A program made the position numbers and the translations under genes. A DNA stretch of 64,000 bases from Poriferisodalis sp965204125 (GTDB lineage Bacteria > Actinomycetota > Acidimicrobiia > Acidimicrobiales > Poriferisodalaceae). The notes beneath the pieces were generated by a model. It did not search any database. It was not told where the DNA came from and saw only the letters and a program-made list of their open reading frames with translations. Where the stretch lies: positions 3,100,001 to 3,164,000 of the forward strand of contig NZ_OZ241968.1 in the NCBI RefSeq assembly GCF_965204125.1. The letters run 5' to 3'. Shown piece by piece: positions 1 to 7,893 of this stretch. The stretch's first letter is position 1; every line of letters starts with the position of its first letter.

Positions 1-389
1 CGTTCCGCACGGCGCTTGACGAAGCCGGGCAGCGGCACCGCCAGCTCCAAGGCGAGCTGGTAGAGCACCTCGGTGCGACCGGGCTCCGCTGCCGGGTTGA
101 ACTCGTACCTGCCGTCGAGCTGCTTGACGACATCGCCGTCGACGAGCTTCCACGAGAGGCGGTGAGGTGCCCCGCCGTGGTCGTAGGCGAGCGTGTATCT
201 CGCTGACCGTCCCAGTGCCTCGACGCGGAACGAGGCCTGGGCAGCCCGCCCGTCCGGATCGCTCTCGATCACCGTGGCCGAAGAAACGTCGGTTGCCCAT
301 TCCGGGTACTGCTCGATGTCGGAGATCAGCGCGTAGCAGTCTTCAGGCGACGCGGTCACGACCGTGGTCATCGTCATCTCGTCGATCAT
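1..389 (-). CDS. SRPBCC-family (polyketide cyclase/dehydrase-like) protein, 3' end outside window
   Basis: The gene runs off the left edge; about 129 N-terminal residues are visible. Three in-frame ATGs lie at 389, 377 and 371. The visible part begins MTTVVTASPEDCYALISDIE and continues with YPEW and an alternating-strand pattern ending in LELAVPLPGF, typical of the START/SRPBCC helix-grip fold that binds lipids or other hydrophobic ligands. The ligand cannot be told from sequence. The next gene upstream on the same strand is a PimB-like mannosyltransferase. A similar pairing occurs around pimB in mycobacteria (from memory), so a role in envelope lipid metabolism is possible but inferred. Confidence 0.75.
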   Translation of the reverse strand, partial: MIDEMTMTTVVTASPEDCYALISDIEQYPEWATDVSSATVIESDPDGRAAQASFRVEALGRSARYTLAYDHGGAPHRLSWKLVDGDVVKQLDGRYEFNPAAEPGRTEVLYQLALELAVPLPGFVKRRAE

Positions 390-524
390 CGTTGCGTGCT
401 CTGTCCTGTGTCATGGATCCTGTGTGCCGGCTTCCATTGTCTCAGGATCGCGGCCGGCAGTGGCTCATATTCGCAGCATCTTCACGGTTCTGACATCCGC
501 TGTTCCCGCCGTCGGCACCTGCCA

Positions 525-1637
525 TCAGGACAGGGCCGCTTCGAGCTTGGCTGCCAGCCCGTCGTAAGAGAACTGCTCCTCTGTCCATGCACGCGCCGCT
601 TTGCCCATCGCTGCCCGTCCGTGCTCCGAGGACAGCAGGTCATCGATGGCAGTGGCGACATCGCTCGCATCCGCTGGCCGTTCCACCACCAAGCCGGTCC
701 GGCCGTGGTTCACCGCTTCATGGCTTCCACCTGATCGGCCGGCGACCGCAGGCACACCGCAAGCAGCAGCCTCGACGAACACGATGCCGAATCCTTCTTG
801 CTCGAGCCCTCCCCACCGGCTGCGGCACGGAGCTGCGAAGACATCTCCCATCGCTATGAACAACGGCACGTCATCGCCGCTGATGCGGCCGCAGAAGACG
901 ACGGGCACGCCGAGGCGCCGGGCGTGCCGCTCCAGCCGTCGCCGATCGCGCCCGGCTCCCGCAATTGCCAGCTGCAACCCGGCGTGTTTCGACTTCAGAC
1001 GCGAGACGGCGTCGATGACTGCATCGAAACCCTTGCGCGGCACCAACCTGCTCAGACAGACCACCAGCGGCCCCCGCTCCAGGCCGAAGTTGCGGCGGGC
1101 GCGCAGCCGATCTTCGGCCCCGAGAGGCACGAACCTGTCGGTATCGACCCCCGGGGGCACCTCGGTGACGGGCAGCTCACGAGATGCGCATCGCTCCGCC
1201 TCGCCGGCCGCGTACCCGCCGGCTGAGATCACCAGCGAGGCATCTCGCAGCACCCGTGACAGCACTGCAGACAGGCCGGGCAATCGTGCCGGCACCGTCA
1301 CCTCCGCACCGTGGAGCACCACGCCGTAGGGCACTCCGAGCAATGGTCCCAGCGCGCCGAGTGGCAATGCCGGGTCGAGCAGCACGATCTCGGCGCCGAC
1401 CTCGTCGGCCAGGGCACGGATTTGCCTAACTAAGCCCGGATGCGGCAGCAGCACACGATCCCGGGTTCTCACGATCCGCATGGGCTGCGCGGCGTCGAAC
1501 GGAGCGGCGTTGCGGTGGGGTGTCGTGAGCACCGTGGTGGCCTCGGGCGGCAGGCGGCGCCACAGCTCCCACAGGTAGCTCTGGATACCGCCGACCTTGG
1601 GCGGGAAGTCGTTGGTGACCAGGAGGTGGCGGCGCAT
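525..1637 (-). CDS. GT4-family glycosyltransferase, PimB-like (phosphatidylinositol mannoside mannosyltransferase)
   Basis: A 370-residue GT-B glycosyltransferase. The N-terminal LLVTNDFPPKVGGIQSYL is the acceptor-side signature of the actinobacterial PimB/MgtA group, and the C-terminal half has the glycosyltransferase-1 region (LSRLVPRKGFD, then EGFGIVFVEAAACGVPAVAG with the donor-binding Glu residues). PimB moves mannose from GDP-mannose to PIM1 at the inner membrane; the exact acceptor here is an inference. Its ATG overlaps the queG stop by one base (TGATG), so the two genes are probably co-translated. Length is normal for the family. A different GT4 enzyme on envelope glycolipids is the main alternative. 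Confidence 0.8.
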   Translation of the reverse strand: MRRHLLVTNDFPPKVGGIQSYLWELWRRLPPEATTVLTTPHRNAAPFDAAQPMRIVRTRDRVLLPHPGLVRQIRALADEVGAEIVLLDPALPLGALGPLLGVPYGVVLHGAEVTVPARLPGLSAVLSRVLRDASLVISAGGYAAGEAERCASRELPVTEVPPGVDTDRFVPLGAEDRLRARRNFGLERGPLVVCLSRLVPRKGFDAVIDAVSRLKSKHAGLQLAIAGAGRDRRRLERHARRLGVPVVFCGRISGDDVPLFIAMGDVFAAPCRSRWGGLEQEGFGIVFVEAAACGVPAVAGRSGGSHEAVNHGRTGLVVERPADASDVATAIDDLLSSEHGRAAMGKAARAWTEEQFSYDGLAAKLEAALS

Positions 1638-2857
1638 CAGGCCGTCGCGTGCCGTGTGGGCACCGGGCGGGCGAGCTCAGCCGCCACCAGGCCGTCAGGG
1701 TCGTGGCTTCCCATCCCAGCGCATCGTGCTTCGGCGACCAGTTCGTCCCGCCCTAGCCGGCGAGCAGCCCACACGGCATGAGCTGCGACCACGTCCGAAG
1801 ATGACGAGAGCGACCTGCGTAATACACCGTCGACGGCGCGCGAGCCAGGATCGCCCACGTTGCCGAGCACAACGAGGGCATTGCGTCGCAAGTACTCGGG
1901 ACGTCGCCTGGGGACATACCAATGCCCGAAGGCGGCCATGAGGTCATCGTCGGTCATCTGGAGCAATTCGACGACACCGATAGAGCTCCCAGGGGCAGCA
2001 CCGTCGCTGTGCATGCCGAGCTCGACGGGCTGACCGCGCGCTGGTGCGGCTGCGCCGTCGTTGACGGGGCAGACGGTCTGGCAGTCGTCACAGCCGTAGA
2101 GGCGATCGCCTAGGGCGACGCGGTATTCCGGCGGGAAGACTCCCGGCGCCTGGACCAGCCACGCCAAGCACCGGTTTGCATCGAGCACGCCCGCAGTGTC
2201 CAGCGCACCCGTCGGGCAGGCCGTCTGGCAGCGGCGGCAGGTGCCGCAGCCGTCGGCTTGAACGTCGTCTGAGCGCGGCAGCTCGGCAGTGGTGACCACC
2301 GAACCCAGCACGGTCCAGGAGCCGAGTTCTCGCGAAAGCAGCATGGTGTTGTGACCCAGCCATCCGAGTCCGGCACGGGCCGCAGCAGCTCGATCAACCA
2401 AGCGATTGTCATCGCAGACGGTCACGGCCTCGAAACCATTGCGTTGCAGGACCTCGCAGATTCGCTCGAGGCCAGCTCGCAACTCCCCGTAGGCATCGCT
2501 CGCCACATATGCCGCCACGGCCCCTCTGCCGCTGTGGGCGGTCCCAGACCCTTCAGGTATGTGGGGATCCGGCGGATCGTATCTGCGAGCGCAGACCACG
2601 ATGCTGCGGGCACCGGCCAGGATGCCGGCAGGAGTGGTCGAGCGCTCCGGCCGCCCGTAGGTGAACCACATGCCGGCGTGCAGACCGGCCGCCTTGCGCT
2701 CGTCGATGGCTCGCCGCGCCTGTGCGAATGGCGCCGTGTCGGTTACGCCGACGGCATCGAGACCGGCGCTCGCTGCAGCGTGTCGGATCTGCTCAAGCAG
2801 CAACCGGTTCGCTCGCTGAGCCGCTGCGCGGTCGGGTGAACCTTCTCGTTGTCGCAC
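1637..2857 (-). CDS. queG: epoxyqueuosine reductase QueG
   Basis: A 406-residue cobalamin- and iron-sulfur-dependent reductase for the last step of queuosine synthesis in tRNA. The middle holds two ferredoxin-like clusters: CGTCRRCQTACPTG near residue 205 and CDDCQTVCPVN near residue 255, supplying the cysteines for two [4Fe-4S] centres. The N-terminal part has the QueG substrate/cobalamin domain (GLDAVGVTD, GARSIVVCARRY). The C-terminus is helical and HEAT-like (LRRNALVVLGNVGD), as in the family. The start is GTG at 2857. The gene leads a two-gene unit with the mannosyltransferase; the functional link is not obvious. It is divergent from the kinase at 2997. Confidence 0.9.
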   Translation of the reverse strand: MRQREGSPDRAAAQRANRLLLEQIRHAAASAGLDAVGVTDTAPFAQARRAIDERKAAGLHAGMWFTYGRPERSTTPAGILAGARSIVVCARRYDPPDPHIPEGSGTAHSGRGAVAAYVASDAYGELRAGLERICEVLQRNGFEAVTVCDDNRLVDRAAAARAGLGWLGHNTMLLSRELGSWTVLGSVVTTAELPRSDDVQADGCGTCRRCQTACPTGALDTAGVLDANRCLAWLVQAPGVFPPEYRVALGDRLYGCDDCQTVCPVNDGAAAPARGQPVELGMHSDGAAPGSSIGVVELLQMTDDDLMAAFGHWYVPRRRPEYLRRNALVVLGNVGDPGSRAVDGVLRRSLSSSSDVVAAHAVWAARRLGRDELVAEARCAGMGSHDPDGLVAAELARPVPTRHATA

Positions 2858-2864
2858 CTGTCGT

Positions 2865-2904
2865 TTCCCGCTCTAGTTCGCTAACGCTCACGGGCCGCTC
2901 GGGC
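2865..2904 (-). repeat. REP-like intergenic repeat, copy 1
   Basis: On the minus strand this 40-base segment reads GCCCGAGCGGCCCGTGAGCG, a few bases, then GCGAAC and AGAGCGGGAA. Almost the same string occurs on the plus strand at 23252-23290, with one indel and one or two substitutions. Both copies lie between genes. No function is known to me. Confidence 0.6.
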
Positions 2905-2996
2905 CACGGCATCGCCCCAGTGTGCCGTGAGGATGAGGCTCGCTTGTTCTCCCTCCGTTTTATGCTGGGAGCGGCGCTCGAGCCGCGGCCGGTGCA

Positions 2997-3887
2997 ATGT
3001 ACGAAGACCAAATTGACGTCTGGGTTGGCCGCCAATACGGCCCGTACAAGATCACCGGGGTGCTGGGCCGCGGCACCGTGGCGCACTGCTACCGGGCGAT
3101 GACGCTGAGAGGCGACGAAGTCGGGCTCAAGGTGCTCACGCCGTTCGCCGAGGCACGGGCGGAGATCCGCTCACTCTTTGAGCAGGAATACGAGCTCATG
3201 GCGCGGCTGGGCCATCCGAACGTCCTCGCTGTCCACGGCGCCGGCGTCATCGGCGGGGCCCACTTCATGGAGATGGAGATCGTGGAGGGCGAGACCTTGG
3301 CCGACCGGTGCTCCAGCCGTCACCCGCCGAGCCTCGCCGAGAGCATTGCCATTGTCCAGCAGATCTGCGCAGCACTCGACCACGTCCACGAGCACCGGAT
3401 CGTCCACCGCGATGTCAAGCCGTCGAACATCATGCTCGATGCTCGGCCCGACGGCAGCGATCGGGCAGTGCTCTTCGACTTCGGCCTGGCACACGATCTC
3501 GACGGGCCCCCGTCTCCGCCCGGCCGCGTCTATGGATCACCCATGTACCTATCGCCCGAACAGGCACTGGCGCAGCCGGTGGATGCTCGCACCGACATCT
3601 ACGGGCTCGGATCCACGCTGTACGCGCTCGCTGTGGGCTCAGCGCCGTTCTACGGCGAAAGGAACGACCTGCTGCACGCACATGTCCGTACGCCGCCGCC
3701 TGACCCCGCAGAGCGAGGCGTTTCCGCCGAGCTCGCCGAGATCATCCTGGCTGCCATGGCCAAGGCCCCCGAAGAACGCTTCGCTAGCGGAGCCGACCTC
3801 GCTGCCGCCCTGGCAACCGTAGAGATCCCCGCCCACGAGAACGAACGACGCCGAGGTCTCCTGCGAAGGCTGACCAGCCGCACCTAA
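2997..3887 (+). CDS. soluble Hanks-type Ser/Thr protein kinase
   Basis: A 296-residue kinase that is nearly all catalytic domain. Visible motifs are the Gly-rich loop LGRGTVAHCY (23-32), ATP-anchoring Lys45 (VGLKVL), HRDVKPSN (137-144) with catalytic Asp139, DFG at 161-163, and the activation-segment end GSPMYLSPEQ. All key catalytic residues are present, so it should be active. It resembles PknB-type actinobacterial kinases but has no transmembrane helix and no PASTA or other sensor domain; the C-terminus is a short Arg-rich tail (RRRGLLRRLTSRT). Targets are unknown. It is divergent from queG with a 139-bp intergenic that holds the REP-like repeat. Confidence 0.9.
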   Translation: MYEDQIDVWVGRQYGPYKITGVLGRGTVAHCYRAMTLRGDEVGLKVLTPFAEARAEIRSLFEQEYELMARLGHPNVLAVHGAGVIGGAHFMEMEIVEGETLADRCSSRHPPSLAESIAIVQQICAALDHVHEHRIVHRDVKPSNIMLDARPDGSDRAVLFDFGLAHDLDGPPSPPGRVYGSPMYLSPEQALAQPVDARTDIYGLGSTLYALAVGSAPFYGERNDLLHAHVRTPPPDPAERGVSAELAEIILAAMAKAPEERFASGADLAAALATVEIPAHENERRRGLLRRLTSRT

Positions 3888-3920
3888 ACCGAGTAGTGCC
3901 GCGGCGATAGCGGAGCAAGC

Positions 3921-4187
3921 TCAATCGACCCCATGGCGGTAGCGCTCGACTACTTCGGCTTCATCGATCCCGTACACCAGGACCGTCTCTGCCGGCCCCT
4001 CATCGAAGGCCACGATCGCCATCACGCGCCGATCCCCCGGGCGCACCCCGACGACGGTGCCGGTAGTGCCGACCAGCGAGGCGCGGCGGTCATCGGAGGT
4101 GTCTGCCAATCGGATGATGTCGCCGACCCCGAACGGCAGGGAGAGACCGACAACCACGTCAAGAGGCTGAGCCGGCGGCCAGCTCAT
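3921..4187 (-). CDS. small beta-rich hypothetical protein
   Basis: The reliable part is about 78 residues, DVVVGLSLPFGVGDIIRLAD through YGIDEAEVVERYRHGVD. It alternates hydrophobic strands and turns (TGTVVGVRPGDRR, MAIVAFDEGPAETVLVYG), suggesting a small SH3/KOW-like barrel. I do not recognise a named family. The ATG at 4187 overlaps the 3' end of trpD by 29 bases; a GTG at 4157 directly after the trpD stop is an equally good start. It is the last gene of the whiB-trpD unit, so it is probably co-transcribed. Confidence 0.5.
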   Translation of the reverse strand: MSWPPAQPLDVVVGLSLPFGVGDIIRLADTSDDRRASLVGTTGTVVGVRPGDRRVMAIVAFDEGPAETVLVYGIDEAEVVERYRHGVD

Positions 4188-5250
4188 TCGTGAGCTTGAC
4201 TGCCGCTTCCAGCTTTGCCGCAGCACGTCCGTCAGCCACGGCGTCACGCGCCATCTCGAAGCCGTCGGCGAAGTCCTCCGCCAGCCCTGCCACGACCAAT
4301 CCCGCGCCGGCATTCAGTTCCACGATCTGGGCTCGGGGCCCGGTCTCGTCTCCGGAGACGATCGCGTGCAGAATTTCCGCATTCCGTTGCGGGCTTCCGC
4401 CCCACAGCTCCGCTCGATTGACGCGCTCCAACCCGATCGACGTGGGATCGAACTGGTACTCATTCACAATCTCGCCATCGCGCACTTCGTAGATGCGCGT
4501 GAGATCGGTCAGCGTGATCTCATCCAGCCGGTCAGCACCGTGCACGACCAGTGACCGTTCCGAGCCGCGGGCCGCAAGCACACCGGCGACCCGTGGCGCC
4601 ATGACCGGGTCGCTCACGCCCAGTACCTGCCGTTTCACGCGCGCCGGATTGGACAGCGGCCCGAGAAAGTTGAACGTCGTGGGCACGCCGAGCTCGGTGC
4701 GCACCGGTCCCGCAAAGCGCATCGCCGGATGGAATTTCTTGGCGAACGCGAATCCCAAGCCGATGTCCGCAATGCACCGCTCTACGTCCGGTCCGTCGAG
4801 GTCGATCACTAGGCCGAGTGCTCCGAGGGTGTCGAACGAACCTGACGAGGAAGTGGCTGCGACGGATCCGTGTTTGCAGATCACGGCGCCGGCTGCCGCG
4901 GCCACGAAGGCTGCCATGGTGGACACGCTGAGCGCGTGCCGCTGCCGGACCGGAGCACCGCCGCTGCCGACGATGTCGATGGCGCCATCGGGAGCCTTCA
5001 GAGGAACTGCTGCATCGTGCATGGCGTCCACGAGGCCCGTGAGCTCGGGGACCGAACCGCCCTTCATGCCCAAGGCGATGATGAAACCGGCCAGCTGGGC
5101 GTCAGTTGCGCGTTCGCTGAGGATGCTGCCGAGCGCCGCCCGGGCCACCTCCGGGCTCAAGTCGATGCCCGCGACCAGATCCGTGAGGACCGACTTCCAT
5201 CCGCCGTAATGCTCGAGGGGATGAGCCTCGTCAGGATCAGCCCGTCCCAT
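4159..5250 (-). CDS. trpD: anthranilate phosphoribosyltransferase-like protein TrpD
   Basis: A 363-residue class IV phosphoribosyltransferase with the TrpD layout: N-terminal helical domain (GGWKSVLTDLVAGIDLSPEV, FIIALGMKGGSVPELTGLVD), then the alpha/beta domain. TrpD joins anthranilate and PRPP in tryptophan synthesis. The Mg-binding VVHGADRLDEITLTD is intact, as are HPAMRFAGPVRTELG and FNFLGPLSNPA. The PRPP loop is unusual: GTGGD is GSGGA here, KHGN is KHGS, and the Asp of the later GsaD motif is Phe (SGSFDTLGALG). The start ATG at 5250 lies 16 bp after the whiB stop. No other trp gene is in the window. A TrpD paralogue with another substrate is possible. Confidence 0.8.
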   Translation of the reverse strand: MGRADPDEAHPLEHYGGWKSVLTDLVAGIDLSPEVARAALGSILSERATDAQLAGFIIALGMKGGSVPELTGLVDAMHDAAVPLKAPDGAIDIVGSGGAPVRQRHALSVSTMAAFVAAAAGAVICKHGSVAATSSSGSFDTLGALGLVIDLDGPDVERCIADIGLGFAFAKKFHPAMRFAGPVRTELGVPTTFNFLGPLSNPARVKRQVLGVSDPVMAPRVAGVLAARGSERSLVVHGADRLDEITLTDLTRIYEVRDGEIVNEYQFDPTSIGLERVNRAELWGGSPQRNAEILHAIVSGDETGPRAQIVELNAGAGLVVAGLAEDFADGFEMARDAVADGRAAAKLEAAVKLTNELAAGSAS

Positions 5251-5266
5251 TAGATCGAGTAGGCCA

Positions 5267-5659
5267 TCAGTTCGATGCGGCAGCCGCCTGAGCATTGCGG
5301 GCGCGTGCAGCTGCGCGGCGGCGGCGGCGGATGATGCGCACACGCTCGGCCGCGGTCTGCCCACCCCAAACGCCTTCCTTCTCCCGCACTGCGATGGCGT
5401 ATTCCAGACACTCGCCAGACACGGCACACGCTGCGCAAACCGCTTTCGCCTCGAAGGCAGCCTCGTCATCGCCGTCGCTGTCGGGCGGGTAGAAGATCTC
5501 GGCTTCCAGACCCCGGCACGCCGCATGACGCTGCCAGGCGAGCAGATCCGTGGAGAGCCCACCGTGCTGGTCCATGACAACTCGGATGGGGTCAGGAGCG
5601 GTTGAACGTGGGCTCGCGGTCCGCGTGGCGGAGGGGGCCGGTGCTGTGACAGGAGGCAT
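5267..5659 (-). CDS. WhiB-family iron-sulfur transcriptional regulator
   Basis: A 130-residue WhiB-like protein. The four cluster-ligating cysteines are visible: Cys48 (HAACRG), Cys75 and Cys78 (CAAC) and Cys84 (GECLEYA). The family turn GVWGG is at 96-100, followed by a basic tail (RIIRRRRRAAARAR) that contacts DNA. WhiB proteins bind a [4Fe-4S] cluster and usually work with the main sigma factor in development, redox response or division. They are confined to Actinobacteria and their phages, which supports the taxonomic call. A good sigma70-type promoter lies directly upstream (5669-5697). The gene heads whiB-trpD-small protein. Confidence 0.93.
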   Translation of the reverse strand: MPPVTAPAPSATRTASPRSTAPDPIRVVMDQHGGLSTDLLAWQRHAACRGLEAEIFYPPDSDGDDEAAFEAKAVCAACAVSGECLEYAIAVREKEGVWGGQTAAERVRIIRRRRRAAARARNAQAAAASN

Positions 5660-5668
5660 CTGACGCGC

Positions 5669-5697
5669 AATCTTGCCGATGCGCTGGTGTTTGTCAA
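5669..5697 (-). promoter_or_regulatory. sigma70-type promoter for whiB-trpD
   Basis: On the minus strand there is a perfect TTGACA (-35), a 17-base spacer and AAGATT (-10). The start ATG at 5659 lies nine bases past the -10 box, so the 5' leader would be only about two or three bases. Confidence 0.7.
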
Positions 5698-5724
5698 GAC
5701 CTTATTGAGCGTTCAGTATGGAGC

Positions 5725-6168
5725 GTGATGCGCAGCTTGTTGCAAGTGTTCGGTCGAACCGTCGAACGGCGGGCGGTCATCGGCGGCGCGCTGGTGTCCA
5801 CCGGAACCGCGCTGGTGGTGGGTGTCGTAGCCGGGAGCTGGGTGGCGGAGCGAACTGCAGCGGCGTACGCCGTCAACGGCCTGCTGTTCGCGGGAATGAT
5901 TGCCGGAGGCGCTGTTGCTGCAGCCCGGGCAACGAACCACCAGCTGCTGTCTGCAGTCCTCAGTTCGGGCCCGGTGATGGTCCTGGCCGTTGTGGTGCAG
6001 TTGATCCGCCGCTTCGGCTCGGGAGACGCAGTGGCGCCGCTTGGTCTCCCCCTCGTGATGCTCCTCGCAGCGTCGCTGGCCACGCTGGGCGGCATCTTGG
6101 CCGGCGTCGCCCAGCGGCGACGGCGGTCGCTGCTGGATGCCCGTGAGCCGCGTCGCCGCCGGCCCTGA
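5725..6168 (+). CDS. small integral membrane protein of unknown function
   Basis: A 147-residue protein with four predicted transmembrane helices: about 18-42 (VIGGALVSTGTALVVGVVAG), 48-68 (AVNGLLFAGMIAGGAVAAA), 78-95 (VLSSGPVMVLAVVVQLI) and 105-128 (PLGLPLVMLLAASLATLGGI). The C-terminal tail is very basic (QRRRRSLLDAREPRRRRP), as expected of a cytoplasmic end. I recognise no catalytic motif. The start is GTG at 5725 or ATG at 5728. The gene is divergent from whiB and lies just before the RNase P RNA gene. Confidence 0.65.
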   Translation: MMRSLLQVFGRTVERRAVIGGALVSTGTALVVGVVAGSWVAERTAAAYAVNGLLFAGMIAGGAVAAARATNHQLLSAVLSSGPVMVLAVVVQLIRRFGSGDAVAPLGLPLVMLLAASLATLGGILAGVAQRRRRSLLDAREPRRRRP

Positions 6169-6204
6169 CCGAGCAGTCCGTCGCCAGAAGTAGCATTCGA
6201 GCCT

Positions 6205-6596
<392 letters not shown>

Positions 6597-6629
6597 TTGT
6601 GCCGCCTGCGCTGCTGTCGATTCGGTGCC

Positions 6630-7226
6630 TCAGGCGTCGAGGTGGGACGTGTCGTTGTAGGACGTGAGTCTTGGCACAGATCCCCGGAAACCGATGGTGC
6701 TGATCTGTGCTTGTGACACGTGCAGGTGCCACGAGATCTCATCGAAGGTTCCCAGTGCCCATCTGACTGCCGATTTGATCGGTGAGACGTGGGTGAAAAT
6801 GGCGATATTCCGGCCCGCCGCCGCAGCGGTCAGTTCATTGCACGCTGCGTTGACACGGTCGTTGAGCTGTGCCAGCGATTCGCCTCCGGGCGGCGCGAAG
6901 CCGGTGTCAGCACGCCAGTGCTGCCAGTCAGAGGCTCGTACTTCCGAGATGGGGATTCCGTCCCATTCGCCGTAGTCGAGTTCGGCCCAGCGTTCGTCGA
7001 TGGCGATCTCCAGCCCCGTCAGCTCTGCGGTGGCTTGGGCAGTCTGATGTGCTCGCAACAGCGGTGATGAGATGATCCGATCCAGACGCTGATCGGCTCG
7101 GGCCAGTGCTGCGGCGATCTGATTCGCTTGCTGCACGCCTACTTCGTCGAGCTCGTTGTCGACGCGTCCTTGCAACAAGCCCGCCGCGTTGGCACTCGTG
7201 CGCCCGTGGCGTACGAGGATCAGCAT
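6630..7226 (-). CDS. histidine phosphatase (phosphoglycerate mutase) family protein
   Basis: A 198-residue histidine phosphatase. The catalytic RHG motif is at the extreme N-terminus (MLILVRHGRT; Arg6, phospho-acceptor His7). ISSPLLRAHQTAQA supplies the second Arg, ELDYGEWDG holds the acid/base Glu region, and FTHVSPIKSAVRWAL holds the second catalytic His. The substrate cannot be told; cobalamin/alpha-ribazole phosphatase or broad-specificity phosphatase are typical. Its first nine codons lie in the last unit of a four-copy 29-bp tandem repeat (7200-7315), so the ATG is present four times; only the one at 7226 reads into this frame. Confidence 0.85.
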   Translation of the reverse strand: MLILVRHGRTSANAAGLLQGRVDNELDEVGVQQANQIAAALARADQRLDRIISSPLLRAHQTAQATAELTGLEIAIDERWAELDYGEWDGIPISEVRASDWQHWRADTGFAPPGGESLAQLNDRVNAACNELTAAAAGRNIAIFTHVSPIKSAVRWALGTFDEISWHLHVSQAQISTIGFRGSVPRLTSYNDTSHLDA

Positions 7227-7315
7227 GGGCGCCCGTGGCGTACGAGGATCAGCATGGCCGCCCGTGGCGTACGAGGATCAGCATGGGCGCCCGTGGCGTA
7301 CGAGGATCAGCATGG
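7200..7315 (-). repeat. four-copy 29-bp tandem repeat carrying a start codon and RHG motif
   Basis: Four head-to-tail units occupy 7200-7228, 7229-7257, 7258-7286 and 7287-7315. They are identical except for the plus-strand first base (G in three, C in the third). On the minus strand each holds ATG followed by codons for LILVRHGR, which is the catalytic N-terminus of the downstream phosphatase. Because 29 is not a multiple of three, each upstream ATG reads MLILVRHGRPC and stops at a TGA that overlaps the next unit's ATG (ATGCTGA). Confidence 0.95.
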
Positions 7316-7341
7316 CCGCCGCTCGGCTGCGAGAACCATTA

Positions 7342-7851
7342 TCAACCGCCTTCTCGCCGGTACTGCGGGCCTGCACCGTACGCCAAGCGTCCAGTTCGCC
7401 AGAAGTCGGCTCGAACCTGCGGCTTGTGCGCCATGCCGGCGGAACGCCAGACCCACCAGCAGCCAAGCAGACCTGCGAGCTCCATGATGCAGATCAACCA
7501 GATGCCTCGTGTGGCCAGCGGAAGCGTTGCTTCGGCGGCATCGCCGGCGAAAGGCCACCAAAACAGCGCCGGCTGCGTCCATGCGCCGTCGAACACCTGG
7601 TGCCAGAAAACACCGATCGGCAACGCCAGCCACCTGCGCCGTGCCCGCCGGCGCCCGATGGTCAGCAGCATCACTGCAACGAGGCCACACACCGGCAGCG
7701 CCAGCGAGTGAGCCAGCGGTGCCCCGCCAGTTGCGGCATGCAGCACGTCGGGCAGGAGGGCTCCCGCCACGATGAGCCGATGATCGATCGCTGGATCTCC
7801 GAAGCACCAGCGCATCGCCACGAGCGAGGTCGCCACAAACCACAGCAGCAT
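7342..7851 (-). CDS. integral membrane protein, DUF457/YdjM-like hydrolase fold
   Basis: A 169-residue membrane protein. Conserved polar residues sit in hydrophobic segments: DHRLIVAGALLPDVLHAATG near 24-43 and AHSLALPVCG after it, a D/H pattern like that of membrane-associated YdjM/DUF457 putative metal-dependent hydrolases. Further helices are GLVAVMLLTIG, LALPIGVFWHQVFDGAW and GIWLICIMELAGLLGCWWVW. The substrate is unknown. It lies 42 bp downstream of the zinc-ribbon protein gene and shortly upstream of the 29-bp repeat and phosphatase gene, so these may form one transcript. Confidence 0.6.
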   Translation of the reverse strand: MLLWFVATSLVAMRWCFGDPAIDHRLIVAGALLPDVLHAATGGAPLAHSLALPVCGLVAVMLLTIGRRRARRRWLALPIGVFWHQVFDGAWTQPALFWWPFAGDAAEATLPLATRGIWLICIMELAGLLGCWWVWRSAGMAHKPQVRADFWRTGRLAYGAGPQYRREGG

Positions 7852-7893
7852 CAGCCCGGCCCCCTGCGCCAGCGCACCGGCGGATCCAACAGA

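Noticed and set aside
7200..7315. CRISPR-like array of 29-bp repeats
   Set aside because: The units are directly adjacent, with no spacers, and each carries coding sequence of the next gene.
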